From: Cranoglanis bouderius
Taxonomy: Eukaryota > Chordata > Actinopteri > Siluriformes > Cranoglanididae
Direction of reading: 5' to 3'
DNA length: 64,000 nt
Assembly (NCBI GenBank): GCA_023630585.1
Contig: CM042555.1
Span: forward strand, 20,683,501 to 20,747,500
The notes beneath the pieces were generated by a model. It was not told where the DNA came from, did no database searches, and saw nothing but the letters and a program-made list of their open reading frames with translations. This document shows, in pieces, positions 56,901-64,000 of the stretch. The translations under genes and the position numbers were made by a program. Position 1 is the stretch's first letter. Each line of letters starts with the position of its first letter.

Positions 56901-58936
56901 ATGTGTGTGTAATGTGTGTGTAATGTGTGTGTGTGTAATGTGTGTGTGTGTGTGTAATGTGTGTGTAATGTATGTGTGTAATGTGTGTGTGTGTAATGTG
57001 TGTGTAATGTGTGTGTAATGTGTGTGTAATGTATGTGTAATGTGTGTGTAATGTATGTGTAATGTGTGTGTGTGTGTGTAATGTGTGTGTAATGTATGTG
57101 TAATGTGTGTGTGTGTAATGTATGTGTAATTTGTGTGTAATGTATGTGTAATGTGTGTGTAATGTGTGTGTAATGTGTGTGTAATGTATGTGTAATGTGT
57201 GTAATGTGTGTGTAACGTGTGTGTGTAATGTATGTGTAATGTGTGTGTGTGTAATGTGTGTGTAATGTATGTGTAATGTGTGTGTGTAATGTATGTGTAA
57301 TGTGTGTGTGTGTGTGTGTAATGTGTGTGTAATGTATGTGTAATGTGTGTGTGTGTAATGTGTGTGTAATGTGTGTGTAATGTATGTGTAATGTGTGTAA
57401 TGTTTGTGTAACGTGTGTGTGTGTAATGTATGTGTAATGTGTGTGTGTGTAATGTGTGTGTAATGTATGTGTAATGTGTGTGTGTGTGTAATGTGTGTGT
57501 GTGTAATGTATGTGTAATTTGTGTGTAATGTATGTGTAATGTGTGTGTAATGTATGTGTAATGTGTGTAATGTGTGTGTAACGTGTGTGTGTGTAATGTA
57601 TGTGTAGTGTGTGTGTAATGTGTGTGTAATGTGTGTGTAATGTGTGTGTAATGTATGTGTAATGTGTGTGTAATGTGTGTGTAACGTGTGTGTGTGTAAT
57701 GTATGTGTAATGTGTGTGTGTGTAATGTGTGTGTAATGTGTGTGTGTGTAATGTGTGTGTAATGTGTGTGTGTGTAATGTGTATGTAATGTGTGTGTAAT
57801 GTGTGTGTGTGTGTAATGTGTGTGTGTGTGTAATGTGTGTAATGTGTGTGTGTGTAATGTGTGTGTAATGTGTGTGTGTCTGTGTAATGTGTGTGTAATG
57901 TGTGTGTAATGTATGTGTAATGTGTGTAATGTGTGTGTGTGTAATGTGTGTGTAATGTGTAATGTGTGTGTGTAATGTGTGTGTAATGTGTGTGTGTGTG
58001 TAATGTGTGTGTAATGTGTGTGTAATGTGTGTGTAATGTGTGTGTAATGTGTGTGTAATGTGTGTGTAATGTGTGTGTAATGTGTGTGTAATGTGTGTGT
58101 GTAATGTGTGTGTAATGTGTGTGTGTGTAATGTGTGTGTAATGTGTGTGTAATGTGTGTAATGTGTGTGTAATGTGTGTGTAATGTGTGTGTGTGTAATG
58201 TGTGTGTGTGTAATGTGTGTGTAATGTGTGTGTGTAATGTGTATGTAATGTGTATGTGTGTGTGTGTGTGTGTAATGTGTGTGTAATGTGTGTGTGTAAT
58301 GTGTGTATAATGTATGTGTAATGTGTGTGTGTAATGTGTGTATAATGTATGTGTAATGTGTGTGTAATGTGTGTGTGTGTAATGTGTGTGTAATGTATGT
58401 GTAATGTGTGTGTGTAATGTGTGTGTAATGTATGTGTAATGTGTGTGTAATGTGTGTGTAATGTGTGTGTAATGTGTGTGTGTGTAATGTGTGTGTAATG
58501 TATGTGTAATGTGTGTGTAATGTGTGTGTGTGTAATGTGTGTGTAATGTGTGTGTAATGTGTGTATAATGTATGTGTAATGTGTGTGTAATGTGTGTGTA
58601 ATGTGTGTGTGTGTAATGTGTGTGTAATGTGTGTGTAATGTGTGTGTGTGTAATGTGTATGTAATGTGTGTGTAATGTGTGTATATGTGTAATGTGTGTG
58701 TAATGTGTGTGTAATGTGTGTGTGTGTGTAATGTGTGTGTAATGTGGGTGTGTGTGTAATGTGTGTGTAATGTGTGTGTGTGTGTAATGTGTGTGTAATG
58801 TGTGTGTGTGTGCAGGTACAGTGGGAGACTGGAAGAACTCTCTGACTGTGGCACAGAACGAACACTTTGATCGTGTTTATCAGGAACAAATGAAAGACCT
58901 GCCGCTTGAGTGGGGCATCACTGACCTACACGGTTG

Positions 58937-58937
<1 letters not shown>
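43799..58937 (+). CDS. sult: Cytosolic sulfotransferase copy 3, complete, 297 aa, 8.2-kb intron 5
   Basis: Coding exons: 43799-43964, 45812-46014, 46237-46363, 50142-50236, 50441-50621, 58816-58937. All borders are GT/AG and in frame. It keeps the 181-bp exon 5 (KANYDSLPDD) like copy 0 but has Pro (VNPEKG) like copy 2. Private changes are Leu127 to Val (IIYVSRNPKD) and a C-terminus DLHG instead of DLHA. All catalytic and PAPS-binding motifs are present. Intron 5 (50622-58815) is 15-19 times longer than in the other copies because of a giant satellite, and intron 3 is shorter because the inner transposon nest is missing. No AATAAA is found at the usual place after the stop. Whether it is efficiently spliced is unknown; the protein-coding potential is intact. 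Confidence 0.9.
44304..45282 (+). mobile_element. Tc1-type transposon C in SULT copy 3 intron 1
   Basis: Homolog of 10008-10982, without the extra AAA and extra stop of the copy 2 version. Confidence 0.85.
46020..46063. repeat. (CA)n in SULT copy 3 intron 2
   Basis: Shorter CA run than in copies 1 and 2, with CACCCACACCCA interruptions at its start. Confidence 0.95.
46385..46424. repeat. (CA)n at start of SULT copy 3 intron 3
   Basis: CA run after the exon 3 donor. Confidence 0.95.
46461..46826 (+). mobile_element. Tc1-type transposon A, left half (unit 3)
   Basis: Homolog of 12107-12475 with several private substitutions at its left end (for example TTTAGGTTTGACATAAAAGA). Confidence 0.75.
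46827..48942 (-). mobile_element. L2 LINE, reverse orientation, long uninterrupted copy (unit 3)
   Basis: On the minus strand it carries the RT part (48353-48730; SGFRPYHSTETALVKVVND, AAFDTIDHTILLDRL), the catalytic HCYADDTQLYVS part (48082-48381), the post-RT part (47330-48112) and the 3' UTR. It has the same internal deletion (RSYLTAFFFIY) as the forward L2 of the other units. It continues where units 1 and 2 switch to transposon B. A GA run lies at 47480-47533. At 48942 it joins head-to-head with forward L2 sequence. Confidence 0.85.
48943..49422 (+). mobile_element. L2 LINE 3' end, forward (unit 3)
   Basis: Begins abruptly within the L2 C-terminal region (homolog of 34651) and runs to the 3' tail. 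Together with the preceding reverse copy it forms an inverted L2 pair with essentially no spacer. Confidence 0.85.
49423..50071 (+). mobile_element. Tc1-type transposon A, right half (unit 4)
   Basis: Homolog of 891-1539; ends 70 bp before exon 4 of SULT copy 3. Confidence 0.8.
50854..58812 (+). repeat. Giant TAATGTGTGTG satellite (about 8 kb) in SULT copy 3 intron 5
   Basis: The block is built from an 11-bp unit TAATGTGTGTG and variants: units lengthened by one or more TG steps, TAATGTATGTG, and rare TAACGTGTG, TAATTTGTG, GTTGTTTAATG and GCATGTG forms. Rare variants recur at kilobase spacing: TAACGTGTG near 55083, 55278, 55456 and 55559, then again near 57213, 57412, 57582 and 57682; a TGTTATGTG unit near 51310 and 53026. 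This shows higher-order duplication. The minus-strand 2709-residue frame through it is a repeat translation, since an 11-bp stop-free unit stays open in every frame. It lies wholly inside an intron and reaches the acceptor of the last exon. Confidence 0.95.
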
Positions 58938-58938
<1 letters not shown>

Positions 58939-58980
<42 letters not shown>

Positions 58981-58999
58981 ACACACACACACACACACA
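58939..58999. repeat. (CA)n in SULT copy 3 3' UTR
   Basis: Two CA runs separated by TACA begin 2 bp after the stop codon. The other copies lack this tract. Confidence 0.95.
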
Positions 59000-59182
59000 G
59001 AGAGTAATCTTGATTGATGTTGTTATACCTGCTGGAAATTTTAAAAAGCTCAGAATGTTGTTGAAAATGATTATGTGAACTTTCCTTCATGTTTAGATCA
59101 AAAGAACAAAAGTACAGTTTACTGTACAGAGGTGAAGTGAGTGTACTGCACTCATAAACAAACACAGAAACCACACACATCA
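59000..59182. other. SULT copy 3 3' flank, diverged homolog of the other 3' flanks
   Basis: Patches such as GAACTTTCCTTCATGTTTAG and ATCAAAAGAACAAAA match the flanks of copies 0-2, but other parts are deleted or substituted. Homology ends at about 59110. The AATAAA of the other copies reads GGAAATTTTAAAAA here. No gene. Confidence 0.75.
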
Positions 59183-59258
59183 TAACAACAACAACAATAA
59201 TAATAATAATAATAACAACAACAACAATAATAATAATAATAATAATAACAACAACAAC

Positions 59259-59303
<45 letters not shown>
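59183..59303. repeat. (AAC)n/(AAT)n trinucleotide repeat
   Basis: Alternating blocks of ACA and ATA trinucleotides. The open frames in it (poly-Ile/Val, poly-Tyr) are meaningless. Confidence 0.95.
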
Positions 59304-59410
59304 CTGAACTCTCACATAAATCATTTTGCTCCATTAAAGTGATATGCATCAGCAGTGAATGTGTCTTTACTCTTCTGTGACCACATACAAGTTATTACAC
59401 ATAATCAATA

Positions 59411-59928
59411 TACACTATAAGGCCAAAAGTATGTGCACCCCTGACCATCACACTCATATGTGGTTCTTCCCCAAACTGTTACCACAAAGTCTAAAGCGCA
59501 CAGTAGTATAGAACGTCTCTGTACGCTGTAGCATCATAATTTCCCTTCACTGGAACTAAGAGGCCCAAACCTGTTCCAGCACGACGATGCCCCTGTGCAC
59601 AAAGCGAGCTCCATGAAGACATGGTGTGTGAAGCTTGGAAGAAGGTAGAAGAACTGGAGAGTCCTGCACAGAGCCCTGACCTCAACCCCACTGAACACCT
59701 TTGGGATGAACTGGAACTGGAGCCTCCTCACATCAACATCAGCACCTGATCTCAACCTCACTAAATGCTCTTGTAGCTGAATGAACACAAATCCCCACAG
59801 CCACGCCCCAAAACCTAATGGAAAGCCTTCACAGAAGAGTGGAGCTTATTATAACAGCAAAGGGGGAATAAATCTGGAATGGGACGTTCAACAAGCACAT
59901 GTGGGTGTGATGGTCAGGGGTGCACATG
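59411..59928 (+). mobile_element. Tc1-type MITE-like remnant
   Basis: Inverted ends: ATGTGCACCCCTGACCATCA on the left and TGATGGTCAGGGGTGCACAT on the right. Inside are scraps of transposase C-terminus (SPAQSPDLNPTEHLWDELE in one frame, DDAPVHKASSMKTW in another). It has many stops and indels and is inactive. Confidence 0.8.
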
Positions 59929-60207
59929 AATTGTTCCTCTCATTTCCTCCTGGAAAAATCTAACCAGAACCCAAAAAGTCTTCATTTAGGTAATATTCTG
60001 AATTCACAGCACTTCAAGTGGAAATTCAAAACATTTTACACGTGAGTGCTGCACACACAGACTGTACAGTCGGATGGAAAAGCAAAAAGTGAGCATAAGT
60101 AAGTGGCATAAAATTCATTTAAACTGAAATAAACTTGACCACTGAGTATGGTCATACAACCTATCGTTTTGTGTTTATTTATTTCTTTAGTTAGTTAGTT
60201 TTCCTTT
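59929..60207. other. Intergenic, nothing recognised
   Basis: AT-rich unique-looking sequence without a plausible exon or repeat that I recognise. Confidence 0.6.
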
Positions 60208-61208
60208 TTTTGTTAGTTATAAGTATTCTTTAAATATGCTTTGTGATAAGTTTAATGTGAACGCTCTCTCTGTTCCCTTGTGAACACGTTTTCCTCCTTT
60301 GTTCCTGTGTTGGCTCCTTTTCTCGTTGTTTCTCTGTTGACTCAGGAACAGACGGATGAAGCTCCTCACCTATCACTGTTCCCTTAACGCTGAACTTCTG
60401 AACTATGCTTCCAGTGTCTCTAGAAACATTCAGTGCCTTCGCTATCTTTTTGTATCCTGTTCCTTGTTTGTGACGGGCGATGATCTCTTCTCTTAACTGT
60501 TTGGACCATTCTTTTGACTTAGCCATATTTCTAACATGCAGTCAAACGTGACGCTCAACAACCCCCTAGCCAGTTCAGGTATTTCATGTGTTCTAGCTCA
60601 AGCACACCTGGTGCAACTAATGAAGCCCTTGATTAGTTACATCAAGTGTGCTTGAGACAACACCTGTTTTGCATATTTGTGCTGTTGTGAGGGATTCTAT
60701 TCAGGGGGTTGAATAATTTTGAGACTGGAGAAGTCATTATAAGTTGCATTTTCAGTTGAATTTGGGGAAACCGCTTGAAGCATTCGTTGTGTTGAACTAT
60801 TTCAATTGCTTTTCTTTGATTTGTTCGTTGCAAACAGCTGAAAGTCTGTAAATTTTGACAATAAACCTGATTTGCAATGGGCATTAAATACTTCTGATTG
60901 CAGCTGTATTTGCATGAAACAGGAAGCCTATCAATGTAAGACAGGAACAACACCACATATGGTTTCTAATAAGTCATAGGAGTACGAGCAAATGTTATTC
61001 AGGAAGGTATGTAAATGCCCAAATGGTGATGGGAGACAAAGGAATGCGCAAGAGGTGAGGAGCTTCATCCGTCTGTTCCTGAGTCAACAGAGAAACAAAG
61101 AGAAAAGGAGCCAACACAGGAGGAAAACGTGTTCACAAGGGAACAGAGAGAGTGTTCACATTAAACTTATCACAAAGCATATTTAAAGAATACTTATAAC
61201 TAACAAAA
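60208..61208. repeat. Inverted repeat: arms 60208-60371 and 61053-61208
   Basis: The arms are reverse complements, differing by one 8-bp indel and about two substitutions. They include GAACACGTTTTCCTCC, GGCTCCTTTTCTC and TAAATATGCTTTGTGAT. The 681-bp loop contains a Tc1-type fragment. Arms translate to overlapping basic peptides on opposite strands, which are shadows. Confidence 0.85.
60383..60910 (-). mobile_element. Tc1-type transposon, 5' end with helix-turn-helix (minus strand)
   Basis: Minus-strand reading MAKSKEWSKQLREEIIARHK, GTGYKKIAKALNVSRDT is the start of a Tc1-like transposase (ATG at 60526). The upstream side has typical Tc1 flank sequence (GGGGTTGAATAATTTTGAGA) and the probable terminus near 60905 (CTGATTGCAGCTGTA). 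The coding part ends after about 45 residues where the inverted-repeat arm begins. Confidence 0.75.
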
Positions 61209-61510
61209 CTCCACCTAGCCAATCAATAGTTAACACGTTGTCTCTGTTGTGAGCCAAGCATGCCTTTCTTTAAATACATGAGAGATCTGGCGATTTGAAC
61301 TTTGTGTGTCTGTGTTTCATTTGGCAACTTTCCCAAGCGCTTGGTCCAGGAAGTGTGTAGCGGGTCAAGGGCACCTTCTTTTGTGTACTTCGCTTTATCT
61401 TTTTTTAATAATTGCAACCCGAGGTTCCTAAATCCTAACACTTTGTTCTGATAAAGTGCATTGAGATGCTCTTTAATATGCAATATAAATAAAGCTATTG
61501 CTCATTATAT
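61209..61510. other. Intergenic, nothing recognised
   Basis: No exon-like or repeat structure recognised; ends with a short A/T-rich stretch containing AATAAA near 61488. Confidence 0.55.
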
Positions 61511-61805
61511 ACACATTCACCGCCCACTAAATTAGGAACACCTGCTCATTCATGCAGTTATCTAATCAGCCAATCATGTGGCAGCAGCACAATGCATACA
61601 GTCATCAAGGTGCAGGTCAAGAGTTCTCATCAAACATCAAACATCAGAATGAGGAAAAAGTCTGATCTCTGTGCCTTTAGCCGTGGTGTGGATGTTAGTG
61701 TCAGATGGGCTGGTGTGAGTGTTTCAGTACCTGCTGATCTCCTGCTGGGATTTTCACACGCAAGAGTTTACTCTAGAGTTTACACAGAATGGTGTAGAAT
61801 ATCCA
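61511..61805 (+). mobile_element. Tc1-type transposon, 5' fragment
   Basis: Starts with the common fish Tc1 end (TAAATTAGGAACACCTGCTC, ATCTAATCAGCCAATCATGTG). It then shows a decayed transposase N-terminus resembling a helix-turn-helix (RWAGVSVSVPADLLLGFSHA, RVYTEWCR). It is truncated at about 61805. Confidence 0.75.
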
Positions 61806-62400
61806 CTGTTTCCATCAGGGCCATAGGTGACATTAAATATAATTATTATTAGGGTTATTAAGGAAATAATTATAATAAATAGAGAGATAGATAAACAAAC
61901 AAATAAATACATACTTTAACAGAACATATCATTTATATCAAATCAAATTTTATTTGTCACATACATAACCATACAGAAATGCTTTTTACGACCCCATTGA
62001 TATATGAAGAGAATAAAATATGAAATAAAAAATAGAGGATAAAAATAAAAATATAATAAAAAATAGAGAATAAAAAATATATTTTAAAAAGAGTATAAAA
62101 AAGGAGAATAAAAAAGAGAATACAATATAATAGACAATAAACCTAAAATATATTAATAGAAAATTTTTACAATTTACAATATAATACAAAAATTACAATT
62201 ATATATTCTAAATGGAGAAGAAAAACTGTTCATGTGCAAATAGGGTGTGCAAAATATGATGTGAATGAGTGTTAAAGATGTAAAAATGTAATAACATATA
62301 ATACAAATGTATATAATACAAATACAGTAAGCACGTATGGTCCTCGTATGGTGTGGGCATAAAATATCTAATAATAAAATGTATTTTTATCAATAGCTTG
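61806..62400. repeat. AT-rich low-complexity region with a common fish interspersed motif
   Basis: ATCAAATCAAATTTTATTTG followed by TCACATACATAACC (about 61938-61975) is a repeat end often seen in fish genomes. The rest (61980-62220) is AATAAAA-rich low complexity. No gene is seen before the MAN2B1 promoter. Confidence 0.6.
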
Positions 62401-62516
62401 ATAAAATCCACACTAAGTAGCTCGCCACGCCTCTCTCATTGGCATATTCATCAGGTGACGCGTCTCTATCACTTCCGCATTCGCTTCCCGGTCACGCGCC
62501 GCAATTTAAGCCGGGA

Positions 62517-62526
62517 GTCATGTGAC
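62517..62526 (+). promoter_or_regulatory. E-box/CLEAR-like element in the MAN2B1 promoter
   Basis: GTCATGTGAC is palindromic around CATGTG and differs by one base from the CLEAR consensus GTCACGTGAC bound by TFEB-family factors in lysosomal genes. It also fits the TFE/MITF M-box core TCATGTGA. It lies 19 bp before the ATG. An ATTGG (reverse CCAAT) is at 62438-62442, and no clear TATA box is seen. Binding is inferred. Confidence 0.5.
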
Positions 62527-62544
62527 TGCGTGGTGTTGTGCATC

Positions 62545-62783
62545 ATGGCGGCGGGCAGGTTCCTTCCTCTGGCCGTGTTTCTGCTTCTGTGTCCGGCGGC
62601 GGGTGTGTGGTGTTTCCCCAGCCTGAGAGAACCGGTGTGCGGGTACAAGGTGTGTGAGCTGAGGGGGAAACTGTTACCACATACACACACACATACACAC
62701 ACACACACACACATGGTTCTAATACACTGTGTATGAGAAAGTCCTGAACTTTTTCTGCCTGTCTCGGTTTACTGTGAGTGTGT

Positions 62784-62824
<41 letters not shown>

Positions 62825-63255
62825 TGTGTGCCTGTGTGTGTGTGTGTGTGTGTGTGCCTGTGCCTGTGCCTGTTCTAGTTTCTGTTTCTGTTTATCAGTG
62901 GGTTTTAATATTTCTGTCGGTTTGATATGATGTGTGAATTGAATCCTGATTTTATTTTAAATTATTTTAATATTACACATTATGAATGAAAAGTTCAGGC
63001 CATCATGTTCCTCACAGCCTGAGAGGGTTATTTTCATGTTTATAGCTATAAGTGAAAACAGGAACTCGCTTGTTTCACTGATGTTCTGCAAAAATACATA
63101 AATTAAAACAGGAAGTATGATGTGTTTAATTTTTTGAAATGGAATTGTTGTCAAATTGCTGTAGTGTCAGAGGAATAAAACACTCTTATAGGAAAATAAT
63201 CAACTTCAGTGTGATTATTAAGTGGTTAAGTGTAATATGGACATCCCTAATAAGT

Positions 63256-63309
<54 letters not shown>

Positions 63310-63461
63310 TCATGTCCTGCAACAAAGCCATCCATGCTGAACGTACACTTGGTTCCTCACACGCATGATGATGTGGGCTGGCTAAAGACTGTGGATCAGT
63401 ACTACTATGGAGGTCAGAGATGCATCATTCAACAGTAAAACACTGTATAGTTAGGGTCTCA

Positions 63462-63506
<45 letters not shown>

Positions 63507-63658
63507 CATGGACTGGTCTATGTGATATTAAGTTTGGCTGAAGTTTATTGATGAAGATTATGAACTGTTTTATTGGACAAATATTTATATAAATACATAA
63601 AATCTATATAAAATAAACTGCTAATAATGTGTTATTAATATAAGTGGTAATATTTATG

Positions 63659-63699
<41 letters not shown>

Positions 63700-63907
63700 G
63701 AATATCATGCTGCATGATATTGACGAATATTAGCCAATCAGAACACTGTGTTTTGGTCTCATGATGTGCAGTAGTGGACTTTTGTACTCAGCTGTATACA
63801 CACACACACACACAGAAGTAATATACACATTGTGCTGTGTAAGTAATGTTCTGTCTTATTCTCCATTTTATCACCTCATAAACATCATATGATTGGCATC
63901 ACACATA

Positions 63908-63959
<52 letters not shown>

Positions 63960-64000
63960 GCCATGATGGTATCCAGCACGCTGGGGTCCAGTACATCCTG
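62545..64000 (+). CDS. man2b1: Lysosomal alpha-mannosidase, exons 1-3 (continues past the window)
   Basis: Exons: 62545-62649 (ATG in CATCATGGCGG), 63310-63412 and 63960 onwards, spliced GT/AG in frame. The product is acid alpha-mannosidase (glycoside hydrolase family 38), which cleaves alpha-mannose residues from N-glycan fragments in the lysosome. Residues 1-23 form a signal peptide (hydrophobic LAVFLLLCPAAGVW). Exon 2 carries LNVHLVPHTHDDVGWLKTVD, whose HTHD provides the His and Asp zinc ligands of GH38 enzymes. Exon 3 starts the GIQHAGVQYIL segment, a close match to vertebrate MAN2B1. Only about 84 of roughly 1000 residues are in view. Both introns end in long TG runs directly before the acceptor AG. 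Confidence 0.93.
62681..62713. repeat. (CA)n in MAN2B1 intron 1
   Basis: CA run 32 bp after the exon 1 donor. Confidence 0.9.
62776..62872. repeat. (TG)n with GAG/CC interruptions in MAN2B1 intron 1
   Basis: TG dinucleotides interrupted by TGAG and TGCC units. Confidence 0.9.
63257..63307. repeat. (TG)n at the acceptor of MAN2B1 exon 2
   Basis: About 25 TG units run straight into the acceptor TAG. Confidence 0.95.
63463..63505. repeat. (CA)n in MAN2B1 intron 2
   Basis: CA run 50 bp after the exon 2 donor. Confidence 0.95.
63656..63699. repeat. (ATT)n in MAN2B1 intron 2
   Basis: About 14 ATT units. Confidence 0.95.
63910..63957. repeat. (TG)n at the acceptor of MAN2B1 exon 3
   Basis: About 24 TG units end in the acceptor TAG at 63957-63959. 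Confidence 0.95.

Noticed and set aside
50854..58812. Regularly spaced repeats resembling a CRISPR array
   Set aside because: There are no unique spacers, the unit is only 11 bp, and the context is a vertebrate gene.
50760..58889. A 2,709-residue open frame on the minus strand (His/Thr/Tyr repeats)
   Set aside because: It is the translation of the 11-bp TAATGTGTGTG satellite, whose complement has no stop codon in any frame. It lies in a SULT intron and has no domain or codon structure.
1..58937. The tandem units as a pure assembly duplication
   Set aside because: Units differ by indels, a VNTR copy number, a private inversion/deletion in unit 3 and coding variants, so they are not simple duplicate contigs, although long reads should confirm the copy number.
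58926..59349. Poly-Ile/Val and poly-Tyr frames
   Set aside because: They are trinucleotide-repeat translations.
62353..62736. A longer MAN2B1 start upstream of 62545
   Set aside because: The upstream extension is not hydrophobic-signal-like and crosses the promoter. The ATG at 62545 gives a typical signal peptide, and the frame past 62649 is intron.

Overview
This window is nuclear DNA of a ray-finned (teleost) fish. The evidence is vertebrate-type split genes with GT-AG introns, fish-type L2 LINE reverse-transcriptase fragments, several Tc1/mariner remnants, a V-SINE-like tRNA-derived SINE, and very abundant (CA/TG)n. A catfish-like fish is possible, but the sequence alone does not settle the order. 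Layout: about 59 kb is a tandem array of one cytosolic sulfotransferase (SULT) gene, all on the + strand, followed by the start of the lysosomal alpha-mannosidase gene (MAN2B1). The array repeats with periods of 17,456 bp (1-17456) and 16,784 bp (17457-34240), then a rearranged, shorter third unit (34241 to about 48942), after which the sequence re-enters the unit at an internal position. Each period holds the last three coding exons of one gene, an intergenic block, and the first three coding exons of the next gene. The window therefore has one SULT copy entering from the left (exons 4-6 only, 1610-2633) and three complete six-exon copies: 9500-20088, 26294-36983 and 43799-58937. They encode near-identical proteins of 295, 295 and 297 residues. 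Intergenic blocks: each contains a degenerate non-autonomous LTR retrotransposon (gag-like sequence plus a 39-bp coding VNTR, no pol). Its 5' LTR was invaded by a 1.84-kb TG...CA solo LTR flanked by a CCGT target duplication. A SINE and a TGTAAAGTG-type minisatellite follow, then a TATA-like box and the next SULT start codon. Intron 3 is a nest of transposons: a Tc1-type element split by L2 LINEs, with a second Tc1 element inside, itself split by another L2. Unit 3 lacks this inner nest and carries an inverted L2 pair instead. Most striking: intron 5 is 422-538 bp in the first three copies but 8,194 bp in the last one. The expansion is an 11-bp TAATGTGTGTG satellite with visible kilobase-scale higher-order duplications. 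The sequence from about 50799 to 59110 (left flank of the array, last exon, 3' UTR) is diverged from the other copies. This suggests an older terminal copy, with the rest homogenised by duplication or conversion. Two polymorphisms 20-30 bp apart in exon 5 occur in all four combinations among the four copies, a sign of exchange between paralogs. Right end: 58938-62500 is non-coding, with microsatellites, three Tc1-type fragments and a 160-bp inverted repeat. MAN2B1 then begins at 62545 (signal peptide, GH38 zinc-site motif HTHDDVGW) and runs off the window. An E-box resembling the TFEB/CLEAR element lies 19 bp before its ATG. SULT (cytosolic conjugation) and MAN2B1 (lysosomal glycoprotein breakdown) have no obvious functional link; they are simply neighbours.
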